From Gemmatimonadaceae bacterium (lineage in GTDB: Bacteria; Gemmatimonadota; Gemmatimonadetes; Gemmatimonadales; Gemmatimonadaceae): 64,000 nt of DNA. The position numbers and the translations under genes were made by a program. Below, piece by piece: positions 53,120 through 62,642 of the stretch; position 1 is the first letter of the stretch, and each line of letters begins with the position of its first letter. The notes under the pieces were generated by a model that saw nothing but the letters and a program-made list of their open reading frames with translations, was not told the origin of the DNA and ran no database searches. Location: assembly GCA_037721215.1 (NCBI GenBank), contig JBBJNV010000009.1:62001-126000 (forward strand), given 5' to 3'.

Positions 53120-54927
53120 TTCCGGAAGAAGTAGTGGAACAGGTGCGGGAAGCAGCGGATATCGTTGCGATCATCGGTGAATACGTTCCCCTCAAGCGAA
53201 CCGGCTCCGACTTCAGGGGGCCGTGTCCGTTCCATCAGGGCACACGCCGCAATTTTTCAGTGGTGCCGGCCAAACGTATCTATCACTGCTTCGTATGTGG
53301 CGAAACCGGAGATGTCTTCAGGTTTCTGACAAAGCGCCTCGGAATGGAATGGCCTGAGGCCGTGAGGATGGTCGGCGACAAGGCTGGCGTGCAGGTGCCC
53401 GAATCCAGGGCACGCACCCAGGGCCCCGATCCTCGCGAACCGGCGTGGGAGCTGCAGGCCACTGCCGCTGCATACTTCCAGCAGATGCTTTGGAACGAGG
53501 GAGTGGGAGCGGCCGCTCGGCGGTATCTTGAAGAGCGCGCGATAAGCCGTCCGGTTGCCGAGGAGTCGGGTGTAGGATTCGCACCGCGAGAGATTGGCCT
53601 GATGCGCTCATACATGAACGCGCTTGGCTTCGACGATGCGCGCCTGCTTGACGCAGGCCTTCTGGTGACGAAGGATCAGGATAGTGAACCCCGGCCGCGG
53701 TTCAGGGACAGGCTCATGTTCCCGATTCTGGACACGCTCGGGCGCAACGTGGGGTTTGGCGGGCGCCTGCTAGGGCCGGGGGAGCCGAAATACCTCAATT
53801 CGTCAGAGTCTTCCGTCTTCCTGAAAGGAAAACTTCTTTACGGATTGAATCGATCGCGTAACGCCATTCGACGAGCCGACCGAGCGCTTGTGGTGGAAGG
53901 TTACTTTGACGCGCTCCGGCTGGTTGCTGCGGGCGTCGATGAAGTCGTGGCCCCGCTGGGCACGGCGCTTACCGAGGCGCAGGTGACGCTGCTTGGCAAA
54001 TACTCGAGAAACGTCTTTCTGCTCTATGACAGCGATGCCGCCGGCCTCAAGGCTACCTTTCGCGCCGGAGACGAACTTCTCCGCCAGAAGTTCTCTGTTC
54101 GGGTGGTGACATTGCCGCCCGGCGAGGACCCGGACAGCTTTGTTCGCGCTTCGGGAGCGGAGGGTCTCGAGGCAGCATTGTCGTCCGCTATCGATGTCTT
54201 CGATCGGAAGATTCAAATTCTCGACCGGGCAGGCTGGTTTGGTGAACTCCAGAAAAAACGTCGCGCGCTGGATCGACTGCTTCCGACGATACGAGCTACG
54301 TCTGATGCATTGATGCAGGATCTGTACATCAGGCGAGCGAGTGAGGTCACGGGTGTTGATCGCGAGATCCTGCTTCGTGAAATTGGTCCGACGGCCGGTG
54401 ACATCGCTCCGGCTGCGAGTCGTGCCGAACCGCGGCGGGTGGCAACCCCGGCAATCCGGAGCCGTCCCGGCGACCGGGTTGAAACTGTTGCCGACGGGGG
54501 AGCGTCTGCAGAGAAGGAGCTTGTGCGCGCAATGTTGCAACAACGGTCGCGCGTGGAAAGCATTGCCGAACGAGTCGGTCCTGACAGCTTCAGGAATCCG
54601 CGGTTCAGTGAGATCTTTGCCGCGATGCTGCAAAGCGACCCCGAGGCGTCGATCGAAGACATCTCGGCGAAGCTAAGCGCCGATGGTATCGCAGTAGCCG
54701 AGGAACTGCTTGGAGATGGCGAGACACATGTGAATCCGGCGAAGACGATCGAGGATTCCCTGACGCGGCTGCACGTGCGCGACATGGAAGACAGGATGAA
54801 TGCGATAGATCGATTGTTGCCACTGGGGAATGATATTGACAAGGCGGAGTTGGACGAGGAGCGTAATAACCTCATCGTTCAGATGCGAGCTTCCGGGAGG
54901 GGGCCGTGGAAGGCAATACGGACGTGA
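53116..54927 (+). CDS. dnaG: DNA primase
   Basis: Makes RNA primers at the replication fork. 603 residues from the TTG at 53116, which overlaps the mutS2 stop (TTGA). The CHC2 zinc finger has C37, H40, C58 and C61; the catalytic core has RFRDRLMFPILDTLGRNVGFGGR and KYLNSSESSVFLKGKLLYG; the TOPRIM domain is LVVEGYFDALRLVAAGVDEVVAPLGTAL with LLYDSDAAG. The C-terminal helicase-binding region follows. Full length. In many bacteria dnaG sits with rpoD and rpsU; here mutS2 separates rpsU from dnaG and rpoD is absent. Confidence 0.97.
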   Translation: MIPEEVVEQVREAADIVAIIGEYVPLKRTGSDFRGPCPFHQGTRRNFSVVPAKRIYHCFVCGETGDVFRFLTKRLGMEWPEAVRMVGDKAGVQVPESRARTQGPDPREPAWELQATAAAYFQQMLWNEGVGAAARRYLEERAISRPVAEESGVGFAPREIGLMRSYMNALGFDDARLLDAGLLVTKDQDSEPRPRFRDRLMFPILDTLGRNVGFGGRLLGPGEPKYLNSSESSVFLKGKLLYGLNRSRNAIRRADRALVVEGYFDALRLVAAGVDEVVAPLGTALTEAQVTLLGKYSRNVFLLYDSDAAGLKATFRAGDELLRQKFSVRVVTLPPGEDPDSFVRASGAEGLEAALSSAIDVFDRKIQILDRAGWFGELQKKRRALDRLLPTIRATSDALMQDLYIRRASEVTGVDREILLREIGPTAGDIAPAASRAEPRRVATPAIRSRPGDRVETVADGGASAEKELVRAMLQQRSRVESIAERVGPDSFRNPRFSEIFAAMLQSDPEASIEDISAKLSADGIAVAEELLGDGETHVNPAKTIEDSLTRLHVRDMEDRMNAIDRLLPLGNDIDKAELDEERNNLIVQMRASGRGPWKAIRT

Positions 54928-54955
54928 CGACTACCGTGACCAGGAGATAGACAGG

Positions 54956-55663
54956 ATGCCCAGCGAAGTCGAAGCACTATTGGCGCTGCAGTCGGACGAT
55001 TCACGGATAAGGGATCTTGAGGAGCAGATTCGCGCGCTCGATCCGCGGCTCGCTGCCCTCGACAAGAAACGGGAGTCGGCTGCGACCGCGCTTGCGAGAT
55101 CTCGTACTGCGGTCGAGGGGGAAGAAAAACGCCAGCGCGAGCTGCATGAAAAGATTGCACAGCACAAACAGATTCAGGAGCGCAACCTCGCCCAGTTCGA
55201 CGCCGTCAAAAAGCTGAAGGAAGCTACCGCGGCGATGGCGCAGGTTGAGTCCGCGCGGCGGATCATCGCCGAGGACGAAAGTGAGCTGCTGGCGCTTACT
55301 CGCCGGCTCGCTGACATGCGAATCGCCGTTCAGGCGCAGGAGGCAACGCTCCATGCTGTAGAAGAGGAACAATCGACCGCTCGCCAGGCGATAGCTGAAG
55401 AACGAGCGGAGATCGACGCGGCGCTGGCGCAATCGCGTCTCGACCGGGGCGCGAAAACAAGTGGTGTGTCAGGCTCGATGCTCGGAAAGTATGACCGCAT
55501 TCGCACCAGGCGCGCGCAAGCGCTGTATCCGCTGCGAGGGGAGTCTTGCGGGCATTGCGACACTGCTATCCCCATGCAGCGGCGGAATCACCTTGCGGTT
55601 AACGGAACCATCGACGTTTGCGAAGCGTGCGGCGTACTGCTGTACCGCTCGGCAATGGTTTGA
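54956..55663 (+). CDS. Coiled-coil protein with C4-type zinc ribbon
   Basis: A 235-residue protein: a long coiled coil (residues about 5-170) and a zinc ribbon at the C-terminus with CGHC and CEAC pairs about 20 residues apart. This domain order matches the CT398/C4-zinc-ribbon family, of which some members bind the flagellar or secretion machinery or act with RNA enzymes; the role here is not known. ATG 54956 follows a GGAGATAG Shine-Dalgarno region; the earlier start lies in dnaG. It is placed between dnaG and recJ. Confidence 0.87.
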   Translation: MPSEVEALLALQSDDSRIRDLEEQIRALDPRLAALDKKRESAATALARSRTAVEGEEKRQRELHEKIAQHKQIQERNLAQFDAVKKLKEATAAMAQVESARRIIAEDESELLALTRRLADMRIAVQAQEATLHAVEEEQSTARQAIAEERAEIDAALAQSRLDRGAKTSGVSGSMLGKYDRIRTRRAQALYPLRGESCGHCDTAIPMQRRNHLAVNGTIDVCEACGVLLYRSAMV

Positions 55664-55724
55664 TCGGAGCTCGCACGACATCAGTTCGTTTCGATCCGGT
55701 TTTCCGGCTGGGGCCGGCGCCGTG

Positions 55725-57455
55725 ATGGCGCTGGCGGCTCGGCCAAGGGCGCGGTGGGTTGTGCCGCGCGTCCCCGATCCGGCTGCCGTGGCCGGACTCT
55801 GCTCGTCACTCCACGTCCCGGAGCCCGTCGCCAACCTGCTGCTGTTGCGCGGGCATGCCGACGCTGGCCTGGCGCAGCGATTCCTGCGGCCCAGCCTCGA
55901 TCAACTGCACGATGCATCGACAATGCGTGGTGCGGCCCAGGCAGTGGAGCGACTTGCCCGTGCGTGTGTGACTGGAGAAACGGTCATGGTTCACGGCGAT
56001 TATGATGTCGACGGAATATGTTCCACGACGATCATGGTCAAAGTGCTTCGCAAGTTCGGATCGAATGGGGTCCCATTCATTCCGCATCGCGTCGACGATG
56101 GCTACGATCTGGGCAAAGCCGGCGTGCGGGCGGCGGTTGCGGCGGGTGCATCGGTTGTCGTCACCTGCGACTGTGGAACGAGCGCGACCGAACCCGTTGC
56201 CGAGCTTTGCGCCGCTGGAATCGATGTGATCATCAGCGATCACCACCTTCCGGGAGGTGCCCTGCCGGATTGTCTCGCCGTGCTCAATCCGCAGCAGAGC
56301 GGGTGTGAGTATCCCGACAAGGATCTGGCCGCCGTAGGTGTCGCCTTCAAGCTTGCACTTCTTCTGGCGAAGAAACTTGGACGAAGCGACAATTTCATAT
56401 GGGCGATGCTGGATCTGGTTGCTCTCGCCACAATTGCAGATGTCGCTCCGCTTCGCGGTGAGAACAGGATTCTGGTTCGGTACGGTATGCGAATGCTGGC
56501 CGAAACAAGGAACTTCGGATTGCGGGCAATGCTGAGGGCCTCAGGGATGGACGGAAAACCACTGACCACCGGGAGGGTCGGCTTCATTCTCGCGCCGCGG
56601 TTGAACGCGGTTGGACGGATCGGTCACGCGCTTCGGGGCGTCGAGCTCCTCATGACGGACAACGACCATGACGCGAATGTCATCGCGCGTGAGCTGGAGG
56701 AGCTGAATGCGCGGCGACAGGAGATCGATCGCGCCGTCCTCGCAGAGGCGCGCGAGATGGTCGAGGCGCTGAGTCTTCCAGATACTTTTGGTATTGTGCT
56801 GGCCCGGGAAGGCTGGCACCCGGGCGTGATCGGGATCGTCGCCTCGCGGATCGTCGAAGAGTTCGGCAGACCCACCGTCCTCATCGCGTTGGATGGCAAT
56901 CAGGGAAAGGGTTCAGGGAGAAGTATCTCTCCGCTCGATCTTCACCGGGCGCTCGGAAAATGCAGCGACCTCCTGCTTCGATACGGGGGGCATCGAGCAG
57001 CTGCCGGCGTCACGATCGCGAGAAATAAAGTTGACGAATTTGCCCACCGGTTCAACAGCGTTGCCGCTTCCGTCCTCAAGCCCGAGGATCTTATTCCGGA
57101 AATCAAAATTGATATCGAGCTGGGCATCGAGTGCGCCAACGAGAATCTCGAGCGCATGCTCCGTCACTTCGAGCCGTATGGGGTCGGCAATCCGACACCG
57201 GTGATGGTCGCCCGTGGTGTCCGACTTGCAGCGTCGCCCCGGAGTGTTGGCAAGGATGGGCTGAAGTTGAGATTGTCAACCGGCACAGGGGAGATCGAAG
57301 CGATCGGCTGGGGCATGGCGAAGCGTATTGGAGAATTCAGTATCGACACGCCTGTCGACATTGCTTTCCGGCTGGAGAGAGACCAATACCGCGGAGAGAG
57401 CCGGCTGCAGGCGCGCATCGCCGACATCTATCCACAATCCACTATCGCGGACTGA
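55725..57455 (+). CDS. recJ: Single-stranded-DNA-specific exonuclease RecJ
   Basis: 5'-3' exonuclease in recombination and mismatch repair, 576 residues from ATG 55725. DHH-family motifs are GDYDVDGICSTTIMV (91-105), VVVTCDCGTSA, DHHLPGGALPDCLAVLNPQQ (172 on) and ALATIADVAPLRGENR; then the DHHA1 region GWHPGVIGIVASRIVEEFGRPTVLIA and GGHRAAAGVTI, and the OB-fold tail. A GTG one codon upstream could also start. rsmD begins 1 bp after its stop. Confidence 0.96.
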   Translation: MALAARPRARWVVPRVPDPAAVAGLCSSLHVPEPVANLLLLRGHADAGLAQRFLRPSLDQLHDASTMRGAAQAVERLARACVTGETVMVHGDYDVDGICSTTIMVKVLRKFGSNGVPFIPHRVDDGYDLGKAGVRAAVAAGASVVVTCDCGTSATEPVAELCAAGIDVIISDHHLPGGALPDCLAVLNPQQSGCEYPDKDLAAVGVAFKLALLLAKKLGRSDNFIWAMLDLVALATIADVAPLRGENRILVRYGMRMLAETRNFGLRAMLRASGMDGKPLTTGRVGFILAPRLNAVGRIGHALRGVELLMTDNDHDANVIARELEELNARRQEIDRAVLAEAREMVEALSLPDTFGIVLAREGWHPGVIGIVASRIVEEFGRPTVLIALDGNQGKGSGRSISPLDLHRALGKCSDLLLRYGGHRAAAGVTIARNKVDEFAHRFNSVAASVLKPEDLIPEIKIDIELGIECANENLERMLRHFEPYGVGNPTPVMVARGVRLAASPRSVGKDGLKLRLSTGTGEIEAIGWGMAKRIGEFSIDTPVDIAFRLERDQYRGESRLQARIADIYPQSTIAD

Positions 57456-57456
57456 T

Positions 57457-57978
57457 ATGCGGATCGTCGCCGGACGCTGGCGCGGACGGAAAATCGAGGC
57501 GCCAACCGATAAGCAGGTGCGTCCAACGCTCGACAGCGTCCGCGAGGCCTGGATGAACATCCTGCAGCTCAGCATTCCGGGAGCGAAAGTGCTCGATCTC
57601 TATGCTGGTTCCGGTGCACTGGGCCTGGAGGCACTGTCGCGCGGTGCGGTTCACGCGGACTTCGTGGAGAAGGATGGCCGCGTGGTTCGCGCACTGAGGA
57701 AGAACGTCGAGATGCTCGATGCAGGTGCGGCGACGACAGTTCATCAAATGGATGCGCTGCGGTACGTGAGCGCGCTCGCGAGCTCGAGCTACGATATTGC
57801 GTTCGCAGACCCGCCTTATCTGAGTGAATCGGCGACAGCACTTGCAAGCAAATGGCAGTTGATTCCTTTCGCCGCGCTCCTCAGTATCGAGCACGCCGCC
57901 ATTCAAACAATGCCGGGCTCGCCGGAAATCCGGCGTTATGGATCCACCGCGATTTCCATCTACCGAAGCGAGGATTAG
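57457..57978 (+). CDS. rsmD: 16S rRNA (guanine966-N2)-methyltransferase
   Basis: A 173-residue RsmD enzyme. MRIVAGRWRGRKIEAP and RPTLDSVREAWMNIL form the classic N-terminus; VLDLYAGSGALGLEALSRGA is motif I; AFADPPYL (118-121 DPPY) is the catalytic motif of N2-guanine methyltransferases. Slightly short at the C-terminus but complete. recJ and coaD lie 1 bp on each side, so it is transcribed with them; the rsmD-coaD pair is very common. Confidence 0.95.
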   Translation: MRIVAGRWRGRKIEAPTDKQVRPTLDSVREAWMNILQLSIPGAKVLDLYAGSGALGLEALSRGAVHADFVEKDGRVVRALRKNVEMLDAGAATTVHQMDALRYVSALASSSYDIAFADPPYLSESATALASKWQLIPFAALLSIEHAAIQTMPGSPEIRRYGSTAISIYRSED

Positions 57979-57979
57979 C

Positions 57980-58477
57980 GTGGCGACTATCGCGATTTAT
58001 GCCGGCAGCTTCGATCCGATCACCCGCGGTCATGAGGACCTCATCAAGCGTAGCTGCGCATTCGTCGATCAACTGGTTGTAGCAGTTGCGACCAATAACT
58101 CGAAACAGCCTCTCTTTACGCCAGATGAAAGGGTTGAGCTCATCACCAGCGCAGTAGGGTCGGATCCATGCATCGAGGTGAGGCAGTTCCAGGGTTTGCT
58201 CGTGAACTTCGCCCGCGACGTGGGAGCGTCACTCATCATCCGCGGACTGCGCGCTGTCAGCGATTTTGAATACGAGTTCCAGATGGCGCTGATGAACCGG
58301 CATCTTTCTCCCGAGCTCGAGACTGTCTTCATGGTTCCGTCGGTCGAGACTACCTACATCAGCTCCAGCATCATCAGAGAGATTGCGCAGCACGGTGGTG
58401 AGCTGGAAGGACTCGTCCATCCTTCGGTTGAGGCAGCTTTGCGGCATCGATTCGACCGGCAGCAGCCACCGGCGTGA
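57980..58477 (+). CDS. coaD: Phosphopantetheine adenylyltransferase
   Basis: Makes dephospho-CoA from ATP and 4'-phosphopantetheine. 165 residues from the GTG at 57980. [17 protein letters not shown] has the GxFDPxTxGH nucleotide-binding motif; the substrate pocket includes [40 protein letters not shown] is the ISSTxIR motif. Full length. Its TGA overlaps the pta GTG start (GTGA). Confidence 0.97.
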   Translation: MATIAIYAGSFDPITRGHEDLIKRSCAFVDQLVVAVATNNSKQPLFTPDERVELITSAVGSDPCIEVRQFQGLLVNFARDVGASLIIRGLRAVSDFEYEFQMALMNRHLSPELETVFMVPSVETTYISSSIIREIAQHGGELEGLVHPSVEAALRHRFDRQQPPA

Positions 58478-59409
58478 ACGATTTCATCACGAGCGTGCGC
58501 GCGCGCGCGCGGTCTCTGGGCTGTACGGTGCTGTTTCCGGAGAGCAGCGACGAACGGATACTCGAGGCCGTCCGCATCCTCGACCGCGAGGGCATCGTTC
58601 GTCCTGTCCTTGTACTCGACCCCGCGACGCCCGGCTCGCACAACGCCGCACGTGAGACCGGCATCGATTGCATAGTCGCGGACGGATTGCCGCTCCTGCG
58701 CTTCGCTGGCGCTCTCGTTGCGCGAGGCGAGTACGATGCCTGCGTCGCCGGTGCTGTGTTTCCCACCAGTCAGGTGGTGCGAGCGGCGTTGCGAACGATC
58801 GGGCCGGCGGCGGGAGTGACTACGATCTCGAGCGCGTTTTATATGGTTGCCAACGGTCCGTGGGAGGCACGCGCCAGTGTACTTACGTTTACCGATTGCG
58901 CTGTGGTTCCTCATCCGACCGCCACCCAGCTGGCAGATATTGCAATATCGGCCGCTGGTGACCGGCGGCGAATCGTCGGGGATGAGCCGCGGGTGGCGCT
59001 CCTGTCCTTCAGTACTCGAGGTAGCGGTCGCGGCCCGTCGATCGACACCATCAGCCACGCGCTCACAATCATTCGCGAGAGGGAGCCCGAGCTCGCCGTG
59101 GACGGAGAATTGCAAGGCGACGCCGCATTGGTTCCATCGGTGGCGGCGCGCAAGGATCCTGGCGGAATTCTGGGTGGCGAAGCGAACGTACTCGTGTTTC
59201 CTACTCTCGACGCGGGCAATATCGCTTACAAGCTCGTTCAGCGTCTGTCCGGAGCGAGCGCAATCGGACCGATACTCCAGGGCCTTGCGCGGCCGGCCGC
59301 CGATCTCTCGCGCGGCGCCCGGCCAGAAGACATTATTAACGTCGCCGCGATCGCTGCGCTGCAGTCGGTGACGACACCGTTTGATGTACACACCCGGAGA
59401 AGAGAATGA
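58474..59409 (+). CDS. pta: Phosphate acetyltransferase
   Basis: Interconverts acetyl-CoA and acetyl phosphate. 311 residues, the short form with the catalytic domain only and no regulatory DRTGG/P-loop part. [30 protein letters not shown] at the start; [19 protein letters not shown] and SSAFYMV are in the phosphotransacetylase fold; [41 protein letters not shown] is the signature end. It shares CoA chemistry with coaD upstream. The 13-base GC dinucleotide run in codons 8-12 is a sequence curiosity only. Confidence 0.94.
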   Translation: MNDFITSVRARARSLGCTVLFPESSDERILEAVRILDREGIVRPVLVLDPATPGSHNAARETGIDCIVADGLPLLRFAGALVARGEYDACVAGAVFPTSQVVRAALRTIGPAAGVTTISSAFYMVANGPWEARASVLTFTDCAVVPHPTATQLADIAISAAGDRRRIVGDEPRVALLSFSTRGSGRGPSIDTISHALTIIREREPELAVDGELQGDAALVPSVAARKDPGGILGGEANVLVFPTLDAGNIAYKLVQRLSGASAIGPILQGLARPAADLSRGARPEDIINVAAIAALQSVTTPFDVHTRRRE

Positions 59410-59738
59410 GCTTTGCAATGAACAAGCAGGACGAAGTCGTTGTGGTGGATGTCGAAGGTCAGCTGATAGTCGGCAACCGTCAGGAACTGAAGCAGAAAGT
59501 TCTCGATGAGCTGGAGAGGGGGGAGAAAAAGTTCCTCATCGATTTCAGCCGGACAGGCTACATCGACAGCTCAGGTCTCGGCGTCCTGGTTTCGCTGTCG
59601 AAGAAGATCCGCGAACAGGGCGGGGAGCTGAGGCTTGCCAATCTGAACGACGATCTCCAGACGCTTTTCGAGCTCACCAAGCTCGATACGCTCTTTCAGA
59701 TTTCCGATACGCGGGAGCGCGCGCTCGAGAGTCTCTGA
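59406..59738 (+). CDS. Anti-sigma factor antagonist (RsbV/SpoIIAA-like STAS protein)
   Basis: A 110-residue STAS-domain protein. When unphosphorylated it would bind the RsbW-like kinase encoded next and free that kinase's target. The phosphorylation motif is [14 protein letters not shown], with Ser56 at the place of the Bacillus phospho-serine. ATG 59406 overlaps the pta stop; a second ATG four codons later is possible. Its stop and the next start share one base (TGATG). Confidence 0.94.
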   Translation: MSFAMNKQDEVVVVDVEGQLIVGNRQELKQKVLDELERGEKKFLIDFSRTGYIDSSGLGVLVSLSKKIREQGGELRLANLNDDLQTLFELTKLDTLFQISDTRERALESL

Positions 59739-60157
59739 TGGCCGAGCCGCACGTCGCGCTCGATATCGAGATTCCCAGCGACGTTAGTTATATCGAAGGA
59801 GTGGTGGAGCTCGCGGCACTGCGATGCCATGAACTCCACATCCCTTCGAGGAAATGCACACTCAATGTCCGCGTTGCTCTCGCTGAGGCGCTGTCCAATG
59901 CGATCCTGCGTGGCAATGGCGGTACCGGCAGGCACGTGCGTGTCCGCGCAATGGTGAGTGATGACGCGCTGGTGTTCGATATCGTCGATGACGGACCGGG
60001 CTTCGACATGAACTCCACCCGCAAGGATCCCACGACCCCCGAGAACATTTTGCGCGAAGACGGGCGTGGCCTGTTTCTGATGCACCGTTTGATGGACCGG
60101 GTAGAGCGCTTCGTCGACGAGGGAAATGTTGTCAGGTTGACGCTCAACCGGGAATGA
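59738..60157 (+). CDS. RsbW-like serine kinase/anti-sigma factor
   Basis: A 139-residue GHKL ATPase. The N box is RVALAEALSNAILRGN (Glu and Asn of Mg-ATP binding), G1 is DIVDDGPGFDM, and GRGLFLMHRLMDRV is the G2-like motif. It would phosphorylate the STAS protein and hold a target, classically a sigma factor; no sigma gene is in the window, so the target is unknown. Overlaps both neighbours. Confidence 0.93.
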   Translation: MAEPHVALDIEIPSDVSYIEGVVELAALRCHELHIPSRKCTLNVRVALAEALSNAILRGNGGTGRHVRVRAMVSDDALVFDIVDDGPGFDMNSTRKDPTTPENILREDGRGLFLMHRLMDRVERFVDEGNVVRLTLNRE

Positions 60158-61746
60158 AAGAGCTGGAATCGGTATTCGCGGCTTTCCGCGAGACAACCCA
60201 TTGCGATGCGGCGGTGTGGACTGCCCGCGGCAGTGCCGGAACCGCGCTCACTCCGATCGTTCGGTCCAGCCAGCGCCTGGCGCCGCCGGACACGCTTCCG
60301 GACTACGGTTCAACCGCAGCGATCCGGGCTGACTCCGGAACCACTGTCGTAGTCAGCGTGCCGGGGGCGAATCGCACCTGGCTCGTCGTCGGACCGACCG
60401 AGTCGGATATGGCGGAGGCGAATGCCCATGTGCGGCTGCTGCTTCCGGTCGTTGCGCACATGCTGCGTGGCGCGCAGGAAGTTGAGCATGCCGCAATGGA
60501 GCTCGCCGAACGATATGAGGAGATCAATCTCCTGTACACGATCGGCGACATACTCGGCCGAACCGTTACCCTCGAGGAAGCTGCAGCAACCATCCTCACC
60601 GAGATATCCGAGACCGTCGGCGCGCGTCGTTCCTCCATACTCGTCCATGAGCCGATTACAGGAATGCTGCAGGTAGTTGCCTCGATCGGCGTCGACGCCT
60701 CGGGAGCGAAGGCAATAAGTGTCGATGACCCTGCCTGCGTTTCTGCCCGCGTTTTCAGAACCCAGCATCCGCTGACCGTGGATGAAGGGGAAATGGATTG
60801 CGAACTGGAGCTGCCATATCGCCGGGGTGAGATGCTATCGGTTCCGATCATGTGGACAACACCGTCAGGAGGCGAGCCCCTTGGCGTGGTCAATCTGTCG
60901 GACCGGCGGTCGCGCCAGCCTTTCAGCGCGGGAGATCAAAAACTCGTAGCGGCGATAGCCACGCAGATCGGTACCGCCATTCAGAACGCCCGCCTCGTTC
61001 GGTCGTCGATGGAGCAGCAGCGGCACATGCAGGAGATGCGCCTTGCTCATGATCTCCAGATGAAACTGCTGCCCAACCCGTCGATCGTTGCGCCAGAGGC
61101 AGACGTTGCGGCGAGAGTTGTTCCGGCCGAAAGTGTCGGCGGGGACTTCTATCATCTCTTCCGGGCGCCGGGCGGACGAACGGGAATCATGATTGGTGAT
61201 GTCTCCGGCCACGGCTACAGAGCAGCGCTAATCATGGCGCTCGCGATGAGCGCGTCTGCAATTCACGCGCAGAACACGTCCGATCCCGGACAGATGTTGT
61301 CGATGCTTTACTTATCCCTCCGCGACGAGCTGGCAACGACCGAGATGTTCATCTCGGTTTTTTTTGGCCTTCTCGAACATGACGGGTCGATGTTTCGCTA
61401 TGCCAACACCGGCCACCCTCACGCCTTCATCTTTCCCGCCGCGGGAGAGCCGTCGCGGCTTCTGGCGAGCAGCCCACCGCTTGGCATGAGCGAGCAGGCT
61501 CCACTCGCCTCGGCCGCGCCCTGGAGCGCGAAATCTGATCTCCTCGTTCTGTTTACCGATGGAATTCCCGACTTACGCAACTCCAATGGAGATCGCCTCG
61601 GTGAGGCGCGCGTGCTCGAGGTCATCTCGAAACACCGTAGCGAGCCCGTCAGTGACATCCTCGACCGCGTCTTTGACCTGTTGCGCAGTTACAGCGGGGA
61701 AGTCCCAAGTCCGGACGATCTTACGCTCGTGGTGCTCCGAAGCTGA
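60154..61746 (+). CDS. GAF-domain PP2C phosphatase (RsbU/SpoIIE-like)
   Basis: A 530-residue protein that should dephosphorylate the STAS protein and so activate the module in response to a signal. Residues 1-110 are an unassigned sensory region; a GAF domain is at about 130-285 (YTIGDILGRTVTLEEAAATIL, LGVVNLSDRRSRQPFSAGDQKLVAAIATQIG); a linker helix and the SpoIIE PP2C domain follow from about 310, with ESVGGDFYHLF and IMIGDVSGHGYRAALIMALAMSA giving the two metal-binding aspartates, and LVLFTDGIPD later. An 8-T tract at 61358-61365 lies in the phosphatase part. Its stop shares a base with rsmA. Confidence 0.93.
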   Translation: MKELESVFAAFRETTHCDAAVWTARGSAGTALTPIVRSSQRLAPPDTLPDYGSTAAIRADSGTTVVVSVPGANRTWLVVGPTESDMAEANAHVRLLLPVVAHMLRGAQEVEHAAMELAERYEEINLLYTIGDILGRTVTLEEAAATILTEISETVGARRSSILVHEPITGMLQVVASIGVDASGAKAISVDDPACVSARVFRTQHPLTVDEGEMDCELELPYRRGEMLSVPIMWTTPSGGEPLGVVNLSDRRSRQPFSAGDQKLVAAIATQIGTAIQNARLVRSSMEQQRHMQEMRLAHDLQMKLLPNPSIVAPEADVAARVVPAESVGGDFYHLFRAPGGRTGIMIGDVSGHGYRAALIMALAMSASAIHAQNTSDPGQMLSMLYLSLRDELATTEMFISVFFGLLEHDGSMFRYANTGHPHAFIFPAAGEPSRLLASSPPLGMSEQAPLASAAPWSAKSDLLVLFTDGIPDLRNSNGDRLGEARVLEVISKHRSEPVSDILDRVFDLLRSYSGEVPSPDDLTLVVLRS

Positions 61747-62576
61747 TGTCGCGCGGATTACGCGCGCATCCTCCGGTACTCAAGCGGTTTGGACAACACT
61801 TCCTGATCGATTCAGATGTTGTCGAGGCAATCGCGGATGCTCTGAATCCGCTGTCCGACGATGTCATCGTCGAAATCGGATCGGGGCGGGGGGCGCTCAC
61901 AGACGTTCTGGCACGGCAGGCGCACGGTTCCCAATTGGTGCTTGCGATAGAAATCGACCGTGCGCTGGCGGCGATTCTGATCAGGCGTTTTCAGGCGGTC
62001 CCCAATGTCAGGGTAATCGAGGGCGACATTCTCGAAATGGACGTCGCCTCTCTTGCCAATGCCCCGTTTGTTGTAGCGGGAAACGTTCCGTACTACATCA
62101 CGACGCCGATACTATTTCGCGTATTGCGCCCGCCTTTCCCGCGTCGCGCCGTGTTTCTCCTGCAGCGGGAGGTTGCGGACCGGATAGTGGCTTCACCGGG
62201 ATCGAAGACCTATGGTGCCTTGTCGGTCACCATTCAGGCAACCTCGGATGCAGTCATCGTCTGCAACGTTCCAGCCGCGGCCTTTAAACCGCCGCCGAAG
62301 GTGGAATCGGCGGTAGTCCGAATCTCGCCGCGAGCAACAGGATTGATCGAACCGCACGAGGTTGAGGATTTCCGCGTGTTCGTCCAGGGATCGTTCGGAA
62401 TGCGCCGGAAGCAGATGATCAATGTGCTGAGGGCGGTCGGACGTCAAGCGTCTGCCGATGCAGCCCGGATTCTTGAAAGCCTGGGGATCGATCCGAAGGC
62501 ACGGCCCGAAACGCTGACACCAGAACAGTTCGTTGCCCTCATGCGGCGAGCAGCCGCCGGCGATGCGAGAAAATAA
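61746..62576 (+). CDS. rsmA: 16S rRNA dimethyladenosine transferase
   Basis: KsgA enzyme that dimethylates A1518 and A1519. 276 residues: KRFGQHFLIDSDVVEAIADAL, VEIGSGRGALTDVLAR (motif I), AIEIDRALAAIL and AGNVPYYITTPILFRVLR with NVPY replacing the usual N-L-P-Y. The C-terminal helical domain (PPKVESAVVRI, MRRKQMINVLR) is present. It is the last gene of the long plus-strand run; convergent with rex at 66 bp. No clear terminator is visible in the gap. Confidence 0.96.
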   Translation: MSRGLRAHPPVLKRFGQHFLIDSDVVEAIADALNPLSDDVIVEIGSGRGALTDVLARQAHGSQLVLAIEIDRALAAILIRRFQAVPNVRVIEGDILEMDVASLANAPFVVAGNVPYYITTPILFRVLRPPFPRRAVFLLQREVADRIVASPGSKTYGALSVTIQATSDAVIVCNVPAAAFKPPPKVESAVVRISPRATGLIEPHEVEDFRVFVQGSFGMRRKQMINVLRAVGRQASADAARILESLGIDPKARPETLTPEQFVALMRRAAAGDARK

Positions 62577-62642
62577 AACGCCCAGTGTGTGCCCAGCCCC
62601 CCGCCATTTCAAGCTCGCGAGCCATTCGACTTCCAGCCCTCT

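Noticed and set aside
58497-58509. Alternating GC run in pta
   Set aside because: It encodes Arg-Ala repeats in a normal N-terminus; probably codon bias and not a structural element.
61358-61365. Eight-T tract in the phosphatase gene
   Set aside because: Could be slippage-prone, but one short tract encoding Phe-Phe is not enough to claim phase variation.
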